This document shows, piece by piece, positions 34,557-45,042 of a stretch of 64,000 nt of DNA (position 1 is the stretch's first letter; every line of letters begins with the position of its first letter). The DNA comes from Leptospira johnsonii (GTDB taxonomy: Bacteria > Spirochaetota > Leptospiria > Leptospirales > Leptospiraceae). Below the pieces are notes generated by a model, which was given only the letters and a program-made list of their open reading frames with translations, made no database searches and was not told the DNA's origin. The translations under genes and the position numbers were made by a program. Where the stretch lies: positions 310,001-374,000 of the forward strand of contig NZ_BFAY01000006.1 of the NCBI RefSeq assembly GCF_003112675.1, in the 5' to 3' direction.

Positions 34557-35573
34557 ATGAACAACGAGGCAAAGTTCGAAGACCGCCCCAGAGCCGCAGA
34601 AAGGCTGAAGATCAAGTATCTTCGCTTCCGTTCTTCCTGGCTAAAAATCAAAGAAAAAGGGTCTCGAAAAATTTCTTTCTTACTAGTGCCTCACGATCAC
34701 GAGGCTGTGCTGAACGTGGAGCTAAGCGTTTTTATGGCTGCGTTCTTAGGAGTACTTTCCGTTCTACTTTTCGTACTCGCGAGTGCATTCGTGGTCTACA
34801 TGAACTTTTTTTTCGTACCGAATCGGGAGCTGATCCGAGAGACCGACAATAATGTAGGGCTGTTTCTTTATTATAACTCTCTTCTCAAAGACGCTAAGAA
34901 AGAAATTTCCGGATTAGAAAAAAAGACAGAACAGTTGAACCTAGTCGCTTGGGAAGAAGTTCCCTGGAAAAGAATTCTCACCTTCGATTACGTACCTGAG
35001 TTCAGCTTAAAGAAGAATGTTCCGGAATCTTCGACTAACATGGATCTGTATTCCGATACTGTAGAAGGTTTTGCAGAGAGAAATATAGAATTGTACAAGA
35101 TCAAACACGCCTTCCAAAACGCATTCGATTACTTGGAAGAAAGAGAGTCCATTCTATACGCGATGCCAAGAGGCAGACCGTTGAAACCTGGAGTAGGATT
35201 TGTGACTTCTACTTTCGGAGGAAGAGTGGATCCATTCGGCCTAGTAGAGATGGGAGAATTCCACTCAGGTATCGATTTTGCCGCGGGTGAAGGAACTCCT
35301 ATATACGCGACAGCTCCAGGAGTTATAGAAGATAATGGACAATCCGCGGGAGGACTCGGAAAAAGTATCCGTATCAACCATTTGAACGGATTTTATACAG
35401 TGTATGGACACTGCTCCGTAGTCTTCGTGGAAAAAGGACAGTTAGTAACCAGAGGCCAACATATCGGAAATGTAGGCTCCACAGGAAAAGCCACAGGACC
35501 TCACGTGCATTACGAGGTTCATATAGGTTACGATCCTCCTATGGACCCCGCAGAATTCGTTAATATGGAATAA
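34557..35573 (+). CDS. M23 (LytM) peptidase with N-terminal membrane anchor
   Basis: 338 residues. One membrane helix (about 55-85) places the rest in the periplasm; the next 110 residues are helical. The C-terminal LytM domain (about 215-330) has the first Zn ligands in H-S-G-I-D, a catalytic His in Y-G-H-C and the H-V-H-Y-E motif, all intact. It should cleave peptidoglycan peptide cross-bridges, though many such proteins act as amidase activators. No clear Shine-Dalgarno sequence precedes the ATG. The Lgt-family gene follows on the same strand. Confidence 0.9.
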   Translation: MNNEAKFEDRPRAAERLKIKYLRFRSSWLKIKEKGSRKISFLLVPHDHEAVLNVELSVFMAAFLGVLSVLLFVLASAFVVYMNFFFVPNRELIRETDNNVGLFLYYNSLLKDAKKEISGLEKKTEQLNLVAWEEVPWKRILTFDYVPEFSLKKNVPESSTNMDLYSDTVEGFAERNIELYKIKHAFQNAFDYLEERESILYAMPRGRPLKPGVGFVTSTFGGRVDPFGLVEMGEFHSGIDFAAGEGTPIYATAPGVIEDNGQSAGGLGKSIRINHLNGFYTVYGHCSVVFVEKGQLVTRGQHIGNVGSTGKATGPHVHYEVHIGYDPPMDPAEFVNME

Positions 35574-35644
35574 TTTTTAATCTCTCCGAAACTTTCCCGA
35601 TTCGGGGAACGAATATAAGGGAAAAAAGATCCAAAGAAGGAACC

Positions 35645-36607
35645 ATGTATAAAGTCATAGATATTCCCGGACTAGTACCTTTCGTCCAGAAATACATCAG
35701 CAGCGGCTGGGAAGGAATTTCCACATTCAGTATTTTAGTAGTGATCGCCTTTTTGGCGGCCTCTTATTTTTTACCAAAGGAATTAGAGAGAAAACATCTG
35801 GATCCGACTCATGCAGATTGGCTTTTGATCCTAGGAGTTTTTGGAACATTCGTAGGCGCTAAAGTATTTTTTATCTTCGAGATTTGGGACCAAGTATTCA
35901 TAGACACTCCCGGCTTTGACGGAAAGTATTTATACCCACTCACCCACTTTGATGGTTTCCCTGGTCGTCCAGGTCTTTGGTCCAGTTTATTCTCCGGAAG
36001 CGGTTTGGTATTTTACGGAGGGTTCCTGTTTGGGATCCTATTTATCAGCCTATACATGATCCAAAACAAATTGGATGTAAAAGCTTATTTGGACGCAGCA
36101 GTTCCGAGTATGGCATTAGGTTACGCGATCGGTCGACTAGGATGTTTTGTTTCCGGTGACGGTTGTTACGGATTTGCAACTCACGCAGACATTCCGGTTC
36201 TAACATTCACCTACTGGCCAACAAGTGCAGTCCCAAGCGGTGTTCCAGTCTGGAATACCCCAGTCATGGAATCGTTCGTATCTTTTCTATTCTTCATCTA
36301 CTTCCAAAAATGGGCAAGATTCCAGAACTTCAAAAGATTCAGCCTTGGCGCTCAGTATCTTGTCCTACACGGACTTGCAAGACTAGGGATCGAGTTCTTA
36401 AGAGTGAATAAAGCTGTGATCCCTTTCTTCGATCCTCCAGTACAATCGAACATTCCTGGAGCGAGCGGAGAAACTACCACCTTCTTAAATGGATACTACT
36501 GGCATGGATTTTCTCAATCCCAGTATGTATCTATCGCGATCATATTGGTCGGTTTATATTTTTTGGTTAAATGGAAACTCTGGGAGAAGGAACCAGTCCC
36601 AGCTTAA
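35645..36607 (+). CDS. lgt: Lgt-family prolipoprotein diacylglyceryl transferase (diverged)
   Basis: 320 residues with about seven membrane segments. The Lgt signature is present in altered form: [14 protein letters not shown] where classical Lgt has G-R-x-G-N-F-x-N-x-E-x-x-G, so Asn is Cys, Glu is Asp and one residue is inserted. The later [10 protein letters not shown] and F-S-Q-S-Q-Y match the essential Arg helix and the C-terminal motif. Lgt transfers diacylglycerol to the lipobox Cys. This organism has many lipoproteins, so an Lgt is required, but this may be a variant paralogue. AGGAA precedes the ATG. Confidence 0.78.
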   Translation: MYKVIDIPGLVPFVQKYISSGWEGISTFSILVVIAFLAASYFLPKELERKHLDPTHADWLLILGVFGTFVGAKVFFIFEIWDQVFIDTPGFDGKYLYPLTHFDGFPGRPGLWSSLFSGSGLVFYGGFLFGILFISLYMIQNKLDVKAYLDAAVPSMALGYAIGRLGCFVSGDGCYGFATHADIPVLTFTYWPTSAVPSGVPVWNTPVMESFVSFLFFIYFQKWARFQNFKRFSLGAQYLVLHGLARLGIEFLRVNKAVIPFFDPPVQSNIPGASGETTTFLNGYYWHGFSQSQYVSIAIILVGLYFLVKWKLWEKEPVPA

Positions 36608-36786
36608 TTAAGAGACACAGAGTAAGTAAAGAGACTCAAAGTTTTTCTCACACAGAGTCACTAAGACACAAAGGGGAAAAGATTTTGAGCGATGTTAGAA
36701 TTTCTACATCGCCATTCCCAAAAATTCTCTGAGGCTCCGTGTCTTTGTGTGAAAATATCTCTGTGGCTCTCGTCCACTCCGCGTCT
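36608..36786. repeat. Palindromic intergenic element with central hairpin
   Basis: The whole gap between the convergent lgt and dsbD-type genes is one imperfect inverted repeat. Each arm is about 75-80 bases and carries short C-A-C-A-G-A-G-type units (CACACAGAG and GACACAAAGG on the left; their complements on the right). The arms meet at a near-perfect central hairpin, GCGATG...CATCGC, at 36689-36712. No ORF fills it. It could be a small MITE-like repeat or a long bidirectional terminator. Shared sequence with the CACGGAG-containing segment after 41351 hints at more copies. Confidence 0.6.
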
Positions 36787-38192
36787 CATTCTCCGGAGGC
36801 GTGGAACTTCTCCCCTTTGATGGTGCGGATCATATCAGCTGTATTTAAATAATTCGTAGTTTTAAAAAGAACCTTTCCATCAGAGGAAAAGATCACAAAG
36901 AAAGGAAGACCTATTTTCAACTCAGGAAACCTAGGATCGTTCTCATATATTAGAAAATCCTTATCATCGTCTCTGATCTTTAAAAGGATAGTTTTGCCAA
37001 GCGCCTGGTTCAAATTCGGATCGGATAAGGTCAGGTCTTCGAAAGCCTTGCAGTTAGAACACCAATCCGCGTAAAAATCCGCAAACACCAAGCGATCTTC
37101 ACTACGAGCGGTCTCGAAAGCGGTTTCGGAAATTCGATGCCATTCTAGATTTCCGTGTTCTTCTACTATATCCTTCTTGATCCCGCCGGTACCAACTCCC
37201 CAACCAACAAGTCGTATCAAGATTGCGCTAGAACAAATAAGTCCGGTAAGAAGTAGAGCCTTCTTCGTTCTTTCCGTACGAAGAAGCGACTTAGGTTGAT
37301 AGAAATACGCAGCAATCAAAACTCCAAGAGCGGCAGCTAAGATCCCAAGACTCAGATCAGATGGAACTGACCATAATTGCATTGCCTTATTATAGTAAGA
37401 CCATGCAAAGTAAAAGACCACAAATCCTAAAACGATCTGTATCCATCTGGTCCATTTCCCTCCGCGAGGAAGGGAAAGTCCAAATACTCCTAAAAACAAG
37501 AACGGCAATCCTAAACCTAAACCGAACAACGCCATCTTGAACGAGGAAACCGCTAAAGAAGAAACACTAATACTTTGGACTCCTGCGGTCACTTGGATCA
37601 AGATCGCAACTACGATCGGACCTACACAAGGAGAGGAAAGAAAACCTGCTCCCATTCCCAAAAGAAAAGTTCCCTTCCAGCCTTGACAACCTCTCCATTC
37701 CTTATTAGGAAAGATGGGTAAATACAAAAATCCTAATGAAGCAAGTCCTAATAAAAAGATAAGTGCAGCTAAGAATAGATTGGTTCCGGGATATCTTAGT
37801 ACAGTGTTAAACGCTCCGCCAGAAATTCCTGCCACGAGCCCGAAACAAAAATACATGAATGCCAATCCGGTATAATATACCAAAGGATGGAATACTTTGT
37901 TCGTGGCGGTCTCACCCCTTGCTTGGATGATCCCCACAGTGATCGGATATAATGGATAAACGCAGGGAAGAAGGCTGGCACAAAGTCCCCCCAATACGAG
38001 AAAGATCGCGGAATTGAATCCAAATTCTGAACCGGAGAGTCCGGTTTCCAACCATTGATTCAAAGAAGAGATCCAGGATTCAGAAACGACCTGGGATTGG
38101 GCCTGTAAAGAGCTAGTTAGAAAAAAGAAGAATATTAGAAGTCCGGCGCGGGACGCGAACGCTGAGGAGAGAAGGATCCGAATTTTCTTCAT
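36786..38192 (-). CDS. DsbD-type thiol:disulphide transporter lacking the N-terminal domain
   Basis: About 468 residues. After a signal peptide there is only a short helical segment where canonical DsbD has an immunoglobulin-like alpha domain. Eight membrane helices follow with the paired Cys in L-L-P-C-V-Y-P and S-S-P-C-V-G-P. The C-terminal thioredoxin domain has Y-A-D-W-C-S-N-C-K. It moves electrons from cytoplasmic thioredoxin to the periplasm, supporting cytochrome c maturation or disulphide repair. Cys pairs are intact in both remaining domains. The start at 38192 gives a signal sequence; the frame is open to 38213. Confidence 0.88.
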   Translation of the reverse strand: MKKIRILLSSAFASRAGLLIFFFFLTSSLQAQSQVVSESWISSLNQWLETGLSGSEFGFNSAIFLVLGGLCASLLPCVYPLYPITVGIIQARGETATNKVFHPLVYYTGLAFMYFCFGLVAGISGGAFNTVLRYPGTNLFLAALIFLLGLASLGFLYLPIFPNKEWRGCQGWKGTFLLGMGAGFLSSPCVGPIVVAILIQVTAGVQSISVSSLAVSSFKMALFGLGLGLPFLFLGVFGLSLPRGGKWTRWIQIVLGFVVFYFAWSYYNKAMQLWSVPSDLSLGILAAALGVLIAAYFYQPKSLLRTERTKKALLLTGLICSSAILIRLVGWGVGTGGIKKDIVEEHGNLEWHRISETAFETARSEDRLVFADFYADWCSNCKAFEDLTLSDPNLNQALGKTILLKIRDDDKDFLIYENDPRFPELKIGLPFFVIFSSDGKVLFKTTNYLNTADMIRTIKGEKFHASGE

Positions 38193-38370
38193 GGGATGGA
38201 CGATTAGACCCAAATAGGATTTCTATTTCTCCTAAGATACATTATCGGACTCCATAACCTTGAAACCAAATTGCGATTTCTAAAAGTATGGTCAATCCTG
38301 AATTCCCAGGAGGACACCCTTAGATCTGGTCTGTACTTGTTTTGACGAGTGGAAAGGAAGAAAGGACGGA

Positions 38371-38405
38371 AAAAGCCCGATCCTTTTCTAAAAAAAGACC
38401 GGGCT
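38371..38405 (-). terminator. Terminator after the porin gene
   Basis: On the minus strand AGCCCG...CGGGCT followed by TTTTT, a stem with a long loop, about 17 bases after the stop at 38422. Confidence 0.75.
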
Positions 38406-38421
38406 CGAGCATTAAGACCCT

Positions 38422-40356
38422 TCAGATGGCGAACTGAAGGGTGAGAGAGAAATACGTACTATTCTTATCGATATTGTATTGTTTTTGGTTTTTGATCGCG
38501 TCTCCCGCGTAAAGAACCGTAGCTCCAGCCCAGATCGAGAAATAGTCATTGATTTTCTTGATATAGATCAGGTCATATTCCAGCAAAAGTCTGTGTCCAG
38601 GTTGCCAATTTTTCAGGAAAGGATTGTTGGCATAGTTTTCGGTACTTCCTGAAACAGTCTTGTTCGCAAGGAAGTCTCCGTTCGCGTCAAATCCAGTGCT
38701 TCCTGAAACTGCTGTCCTGTTACCGTCATACCAAGCATCTTGGACTTTATCCTTGCGAATATCGTAAACTGCGAAAATGAATCTTCCCCAAGTATCATCA
38801 TAGTATTGGATATGAATGGAAGAAGTTCTTACGTTCGCCCAGAAGGCAGCGTTCGCGATACCGTTCCCTGAGTCGAAGTATGGGAATCCACCGGATCTTG
38901 TAGCAAATAAAGGATCCCAGGTAGCGGATTTTCCGTCAGCTCTGTTCGGGTCACCGGAGGCTCTCGCAAACTGTACTCCCACACGGAAACCTTTATAGTT
39001 ATAACCTGTTTGAGCGAGGAAGAAGGAAGCGTCATGCTGAACAGTTTCCTTGTAAGCAGCATGTTTGTTCGTTCCGGATCCTATAGTAGTATTTAAAGTA
39101 TCCCAAGAAGCGTCTATAGTTTGTCCTGTGCTTCCAGTTTGGGCTGCGTATTCTAAGCCCCAGTCCCAGGATTTTCCCGCAGGAAGACTTCTACCAGAAG
39201 CAGTTCTGTTACTCAAACGAACTCCTGTAGTGAATAGATTGTCTCTTCCGTTTGTTCTTTCGTTCGGATCAACGAGCACTCCGGTAGCGGTTGTAGTATT
39301 ATACTTTTTGATCACTCCAATCTCATATATATCAACCACTAACTCTTCGGAAGGTTTCCAAGTATTGTATAAGAAAGCGAGATATGTATCGTTGAGAGCT
39401 TTTGCTCCGCCAACTTTTTGGTTATTCGCAGTCACAAATCCGTTCGGACCGTTACTTTCTTCTGCAAGAACGGTATAACCTGCGTGCGTAGACCATGTCT
39501 TGGTATCGAATGCAACTCTAACTCCGTCAAAAGAGTTACCGATCTGGCTATCGTTACGAGCACCTATGATCCTGGAATCTCCGTAAGAGAAAACCTGACG
39601 ACCTAAATACAATTTTGTATAAGGAAGAAAATCTTTCCAGATCACATAAGCTTCTCGGATATCCGTATTATTTTTTACCGGGATTTGGCTTCCAGGTGCG
39701 TATGCAGTCCCGATAGAATTCGTAAAAGAAGTCGGACCGTATCCGGTTCCACTTGGATCCTTGTACTGTCCATACAGACGAGTATCTTGGATGGTCAATT
39801 TTACCGCAAAGGATTCGTTGATATCTAAAAGAGTCCAAAACTGGCTGTTTTGGGTAACGTAGTTCTTAGAATCGCTTGTGGATCTATCAAAGTCTTGGTT
39901 ATTAAAATTTTCGAATCTAGGACGGATCTGCAAACCGAAACGAAGATTATCAGTGATCCAAAGATTAGAACTTTTTTTAACCGAATCCTGGTGTTCCGGA
40001 GTTAAAAGTAAAGTGCCTAGTAATTCCCCATCTAATTTACCTTTCCAAGGACTTTTATAAGGAGCGGCAGGAGCTTTCTCTTTTTCCTTCTCCTTGTCTT
40101 TATCCTTAGCTTCCCCATTAGGAGCGGCAGTGGTTGCTGGAGTTTGGGTAGCAGGTGCGGAGGTTTTTTCTTCCGTAGCCGCCGGTTTCACAGGAGTGGT
40201 CTCGGCCTGAGTCACTGTTTCCTGTTTTGGGGGCTCTACCCCTTGGGCCCAAAGAGTCCCTAATCCTAAAAGCCCGAAGGACAAAAAGAGTCGGACTGAC
40301 AAGAGTGAATATTTTTTGTTCCGACTCGGTCGGCTTGTAATTGTATTTTTTAACAT
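38422..40356 (-). CDS. Alginate-export-type outer-membrane beta-barrel protein
   Basis: 644 residues. A signal peptide (L-F-L-S-F-G-L-L-G-L-G-T-L-W-A-Q) is followed by a Pro/Thr/Ala-rich stretch and a charged low-complexity segment of Lys/Asp/Glu repeats (about 85-95). From 110 onward the pattern of alternating hydrophobic strands with many Tyr, Asn and Gly and the C-terminal L-T-L-Q-F-A-I resembles an outer-membrane barrel of the alginate-export (AlgE-like) family; F-G-L-Q-I-R-P-R-F-E-N and K-L-Y-L-G-R-Q-V-F are typical. The cargo is not known. Palindromic sequences lie upstream. Confidence 0.8.
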   Translation of the reverse strand: MLKNTITSRPSRNKKYSLLSVRLFLSFGLLGLGTLWAQGVEPPKQETVTQAETTPVKPAATEEKTSAPATQTPATTAAPNGEAKDKDKEKEKEKAPAAPYKSPWKGKLDGELLGTLLLTPEHQDSVKKSSNLWITDNLRFGLQIRPRFENFNNQDFDRSTSDSKNYVTQNSQFWTLLDINESFAVKLTIQDTRLYGQYKDPSGTGYGPTSFTNSIGTAYAPGSQIPVKNNTDIREAYVIWKDFLPYTKLYLGRQVFSYGDSRIIGARNDSQIGNSFDGVRVAFDTKTWSTHAGYTVLAEESNGPNGFVTANNQKVGGAKALNDTYLAFLYNTWKPSEELVVDIYEIGVIKKYNTTTATGVLVDPNERTNGRDNLFTTGVRLSNRTASGRSLPAGKSWDWGLEYAAQTGSTGQTIDASWDTLNTTIGSGTNKHAAYKETVQHDASFFLAQTGYNYKGFRVGVQFARASGDPNRADGKSATWDPLFATRSGGFPYFDSGNGIANAAFWANVRTSSIHIQYYDDTWGRFIFAVYDIRKDKVQDAWYDGNRTAVSGSTGFDANGDFLANKTVSGSTENYANNPFLKNWQPGHRLLLEYDLIYIKKINDYFSIWAGATVLYAGDAIKNQKQYNIDKNSTYFSLTLQFAI

Positions 40357-40373
40357 ATGGGGAGTCCCTTATT

Positions 40374-40485
40374 TTGGATTAAAATCCAATATAGCGGATA
40401 TAACTCAGAGTTTAACAGATTTTGTAAACAATTTATTTGATATTTCTCCAGATTTTTTGACCTTGGTCGTTTTTTTGATCAAAAA
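40374..40485. promoter_or_regulatory. Cluster of palindromes upstream of the porin gene
   Basis: Three perfect palindromes lie in the AT-rich gap: TTGGAT-TAAA-ATCCAA at 40374-40389, GACC-TT-GGTC near 40460, and TTTTTGATCAAAAA at 40472-40485. The first is 18 bases before the porin ATG. They could be operators for the porin or for the divergent gene at 40593. No consensus promoter could be fixed. Confidence 0.35.
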
Positions 40486-40592
40486 TAACAATTTAAATAC
40501 GACAAAATGGCATCTCATCTGCTAAAGTAGAATTTCCCGAGATTTCTTTTAGAATCCAGGATTGTGCCAAAAGACCGATAGAATAAGATAGA

Positions 40593-41351
40593 ATGCAGAT
40601 AAGAATAAGACACATAACGCGGGTCTGGATCCTAGTTTTTCTGCTATTCTCCCCTACATTACAAAAATTGAATCCAATTCCTGTCTCTATCAGTACGGAA
40701 CCGGATCTGGATTATAATTACGAATACGAGAAGAATGGTGTATATACCAAGTTTTCTGACTGGGTCCCTTACAAACTCCATAAATGGGAGCCTAAGTTCT
40801 TAGAAGACTATTACGAGATGTATGGGCTCAAACTCCATTATAAAGAGAATGAGCTAAGAAGGAATATATTCTTTCTAAAAGCAGGTTTACAAAAAAGATT
40901 CCGTCATCCAAGGAACGCACTCTGCCGTGTAACAAACGAAGAAGAATATCATAAATACAGACTTCTCATCTTCATGCACATGAACCTGCAGATCATGAGA
41001 TCCTATATGAGGATCGCTTCTCAATTCGATAAAAGGCATTTATATTTTTATAATTTAGATTTCGCACACGAGCTAAAACAGTCCTTCGAGGTAGCGGATT
41101 CATTCTACAAAGAAGCTATTCCTTATTGGGAAGCCTCAAGAAAATACGCCGACCAGGCTTCTGAAATAGACTACGACCTGGATCTAGGCACTATGGAAAC
41201 GGAAAGATACGAGATCATCACTGGAAAACTAGACTTCGGACAGATCATCTCCGACCATAGAGAAAGACTGACTAAAAAAAGAGAAACCGTAGGCGCTTAC
41301 CTGGCCAAATATCCCGAAGCGGACAAACCCAATCTAGATCAAATTCCTTAA
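40593..41351 (+). CDS. Helical secreted hypothetical protein
   Basis: 252 residues, not recognised. A hydrophobic N-terminus (W-I-L-V-F-L-L-F-S-P-T-L) may be a signal peptide, though no clear cleavage site or lipobox is seen. The rest is strongly helical and rich in Tyr, Arg, Glu and Lys, with Y-K-L-H-K-W-E-P-K-F-L-E-D-Y-Y and a long amphipathic stretch near the C-terminus. No enzyme motif. It stands alone between the porin promoter and the glnA terminator. It resembles the class of all-helical periplasmic proteins of Leptospira, but I cannot assign a family. Confidence 0.55.
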   Translation: MQIRIRHITRVWILVFLLFSPTLQKLNPIPVSISTEPDLDYNYEYEKNGVYTKFSDWVPYKLHKWEPKFLEDYYEMYGLKLHYKENELRRNIFFLKAGLQKRFRHPRNALCRVTNEEEYHKYRLLIFMHMNLQIMRSYMRIASQFDKRHLYFYNLDFAHELKQSFEVADSFYKEAIPYWEASRKYADQASEIDYDLDLGTMETERYEIITGKLDFGQIISDHRERLTKKRETVGAYLAKYPEADKPNLDQIP

Positions 41352-41379
41352 AAGTTTCACACTGAGAACACGGAGAAGG

Positions 41380-41403
41380 ATAGAGTTCGATCGTGAACTC
41401 TAT
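41380..41403. other. Hairpin downstream of the helical hypothetical gene
   Basis: ATAGAGTTC-GATCGT-GAACTCTAT, a perfect 9 bp stem with a six-base loop, preceded by CACACTGAG and CACGGAG units like those in the 36.6 kb element. Possibly a fragment of that repeat family. No T-run follows directly. Confidence 0.45.
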
Positions 41404-41409
41404 AAATAA

Positions 41410-41440
41410 AAAACCCCGAGATATTCTCTCGGGGTTTTTT
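41410..41440. terminator. Bidirectional terminator between 40593 gene and glnA
   Basis: AAAACCCCGAGA, a five-base loop (tattc), TCTCGGGGTTTTTT. The 12 bp stem with A/T flanks serves both the plus-strand hypothetical gene and glnA coming from the other side. Confidence 0.9.
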
Positions 41441-41461
41441 GTTCCATACTGGATCTTGTGA

Positions 41462-42883
<1,422 letters not shown>

Positions 42884-42927
42884 TGATACTTATCTCCTAT
42901 ATGTTTGTACTAGGGGTCTCTAATTCG

Positions 42928-42942
42928 CACGCGAAGAGCGTG
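42928..42942 (-). other. Small hairpin in the glnA leader
   Basis: CACGC-GAAGA-GCGTG in the predicted 5' untranslated leader, 45-59 bases before the glnA start and just downstream of the predicted start of transcription. No known riboswitch pattern is seen. Confidence 0.35.
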
Positions 42943-42957
42943 TTCTGCTTATGCTTA

Positions 42958-42974
42958 TGCAAAAGATGTGCCAA
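42958..42974 (-). promoter_or_regulatory. Sigma-54 promoter of glnA
   Basis: On the minus strand TTGGCACATCTTTTGCA, matching the -24/-12 consensus TTGGCAC-N4-5-TTGCA with GG and GC exactly ten bases apart. Transcription would start near 42947, giving a leader of about 65 bases. Sigma-54 with NtrC-type activators is the classical control of nitrogen genes. I saw no upstream NtrC site with certainty in the 300-base gap. Confidence 0.85.
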
Positions 42975-43202
42975 ATCCTAATACCCATCCTGCAAGTATC
43001 TTCCCTCTCTATAAAAAAAGAAGGAGCCCCTAGAAAAGCAGTCCATGCTCAGGCTAAAAATCCTTGAACCTGAGGCAATCAGTAAAAAACTCCGATTGAA
43101 TGGATTCGATAGAATTTTCAGAACCAAGGTTTTGGATCTATCCGTCCTGTGCCATGCGCTAGTTTGGTACACTACGCTCAAAATATAATCATGGGAGAAA
43201 CC

Positions 43203-44450
43203 ATGCAGACCCTTGCCAAATGGCCTAGTCCATCCGAGCTTTCTTTTTCAGACGGGAGAGATTCCGAAACAGGAATTCCAAATTCCAAAGAATATTTTCA
43301 ATCCGTATTGGCATGGGGAAAGGAGAATGGAGCGGAGGAATACTTTTTAGTTCCGTTAGATGAATGGGTCCCTACTTCTCAACTACTCTCTACTCTCCCT
43401 TCTTATCCTATCCGAGCTCAAGTGGAGATTCCGGATCCAGTTACCTTCTCCTATTTGATCCCTCCCGTATTATTCGGAAAAAAACTTTGCTTCTGGACCT
43501 CTGATGAAAAGAGCCTAACTGACTCTTACTTCCGTGTTTTAGCAAAAATAGAAACCTCAGAAGAGCAACTCTGTAAAATTTTCGAAGAAGAGATCCATTC
43601 TATCCCCGAGATCGTTTGGAAAGAAGAAGAGAAACATTCCGATTCTCTATTATTGGAAAGAAAATTATGGGGAAAAAGAGAGAATGGAAAAAGGTATTCT
43701 TCTTCCTTCTCTCTAGCGAAGGCGTTTTTTGTAGGATCTTTGACGGATATCCGAGAGATCTATGAATACGAATTAGGATCCCAAAGCTCTTCCGAATTAG
43801 AAAATGTTATCCTCAAGTTCTTGTATAAAAGAGCAGATTCTAAATATTTCTCCCTTTTATCAGCATTAGGAAAAGGTGGATCGGAGAACGGATTTGTTTT
43901 TAAGCCAAAGATCTATTTTTCATTCGGCCTACAACTTCTGCTCCTTGTATGCGTTCTTGCAGAAGCTTACGAAGAATTAGTATCTCGTTGGATAGAAGAA
44001 AGGCCCCCCCTCAAAGATGTATTGAGCAAATTAGAAGAATGGACTGAAAGAGAATCCCACCCCAAAACGGAAGCAGGAATAGAAGCGATCTTTGAAGAAA
44101 AGGTAGTCCATTTATTGGACAAATATTCTGATAGATCCGACAGATTCCTTCTCAAAAGATTAGAAGAAGAATATTCACATTCTCAAAAGCGCGTATCCGA
44201 ACATTTCCAATCTAGAAGACAAGAGTTAGAAGAAAAACTGATCCCTGATCTCTTGTCCCAAGTAGAATCTCATTCTAAACTTTCCCTTCCCGAAGAGCTA
44301 AAGATTGAGTGGGAAATTTTAGGAAAAACATTACAAGCTCGACTCGAAAATTTTCTCTTAGAAAGAAAAAATTTACTAAATCCGGAACAAAAAGGGAACG
44401 GAAAAACGCCCGAAAGCTGGAACGTTCTCATCGGGCAAAGGTCTGATTAA
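43203..44450 (+). CDS. Hypothetical protein
   Basis: About 415 residues, not recognised. The start at 43203 has GGAG upstream, in line with the TATAAT at 43184. The N-terminal half is mixed alpha/beta with many aromatic residues; the C-terminal half is helical and charged (L-E-E-W-T-E-R-E, L-L-D-K-Y-S-D-R-S-D-R) and may be coiled coil. No signal peptide is visible. One hydrophobic stretch (F-G-L-Q-L-L-L-L-V-C-V-L-A) near 265 could be a membrane helix. It lies between glnA (divergent) and the tRNA-Met gene. Function unknown. Confidence 0.55.
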   Translation: MQTLAKWPSPSELSFSDGRDSETGIPNSKEYFQSVLAWGKENGAEEYFLVPLDEWVPTSQLLSTLPSYPIRAQVEIPDPVTFSYLIPPVLFGKKLCFWTSDEKSLTDSYFRVLAKIETSEEQLCKIFEEEIHSIPEIVWKEEEKHSDSLLLERKLWGKRENGKRYSSSFSLAKAFFVGSLTDIREIYEYELGSQSSSELENVILKFLYKRADSKYFSLLSALGKGGSENGFVFKPKIYFSFGLQLLLLVCVLAEAYEELVSRWIEERPPLKDVLSKLEEWTERESHPKTEAGIEAIFEEKVVHLLDKYSDRSDRFLLKRLEEEYSHSQKRVSEHFQSRRQELEEKLIPDLLSQVESHSKLSLPEELKIEWEILGKTLQARLENFLLERKNLLNPEQKGNGKTPESWNVLIGQRSD

Positions 44451-44540
44451 AGAATATAAGGCCACAATCCTAGGAAAGGTTTCGAATCACCCTTGAGAGA
44501 AATCTTTGACAAGGCCGGTATTTCAAAAAAAATGACCGGT

Positions 44541-44561
44541 AAATACCTTCCAAAGGTATTT
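44541..44561 (+). other. Hairpin just upstream of tRNA-Met
   Basis: AAATACCTT-cca-AAGGTATTT, a perfect 9 bp stem with a three-base loop, 12 bases before the tRNA starts. A TTGACA at 44506 upstream could be the tRNA promoter's -35. The hairpin may lie in the tRNA precursor leader; function unknown. Confidence 0.4.
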
Positions 44562-44572
44562 CCTAGGAATAA

Positions 44573-44647
<75 letters not shown>

Positions 44648-44670
44648 GGTCCTTTGGAGAAAACACACCC

Positions 44671-44958
44671 ATGAAAAAAACAATCCTCGCAACCCTAATC
44701 TTGCTAGCTACGGTTTTCGCCGGATTCTCCTCCGTTTCCGCTCAAAGCCAAGCATGCAATCAGATCTGTGATTTTTATACAAACTGTGTAGAAGGCCAAA
44801 AAAAGCTTAGCGCTGCAGATAGACAAAAAGTGGGAGCCGGATGTTTAAATACATGCCGCAAAAATTACTCAGCAGTTACTTCTTGTTATGAAACTCATTC
44901 AGGTCAATGTACAGCTTTTAATAGCTGCTTGATGGAAAGTTATAAAGGAAAAAAATAA
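44671..44958 (+). CDS. Small secreted eight-Cys protein
   Basis: 95 residues. The signal peptide M-K-K-T-I-L-A-T-L-I-L-L-A ends near S-V-S-A-Q, leaving about 70 residues with eight Cys (C-x3-C-x5-C, then C-x3-C, and three more near the end). The even number suggests four disulphides in a compact periplasmic or exported protein. It resembles the family of small Cys-rich secreted proteins found in Leptospira; I know no function for it. The ATG is 23 bases after the tRNA with GGAG upstream, so it may use the tRNA promoter. Confidence 0.7.
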   Translation: MKKTILATLILLATVFAGFSSVSAQSQACNQICDFYTNCVEGQKKLSAADRQKVGAGCLNTCRKNYSAVTSCYETHSGQCTAFNSCLMESYKGKK

Positions 44959-45042
44959 TACTTATAGTCCGTTCCAAAGCTTAGATTATTGATAAGTATA
45001 TGATCCCGGGCTTCAAGAGCCTGGACTGTCAGGGACAGGCTC

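Noticed and set aside
42884..43202. Possible small gene in the gap upstream of glnA and the 415-residue hypothetical
   Set aside because: The only frames are short and overlap the sigma-54 promoter and the leader; I see only promoter and leader elements there.
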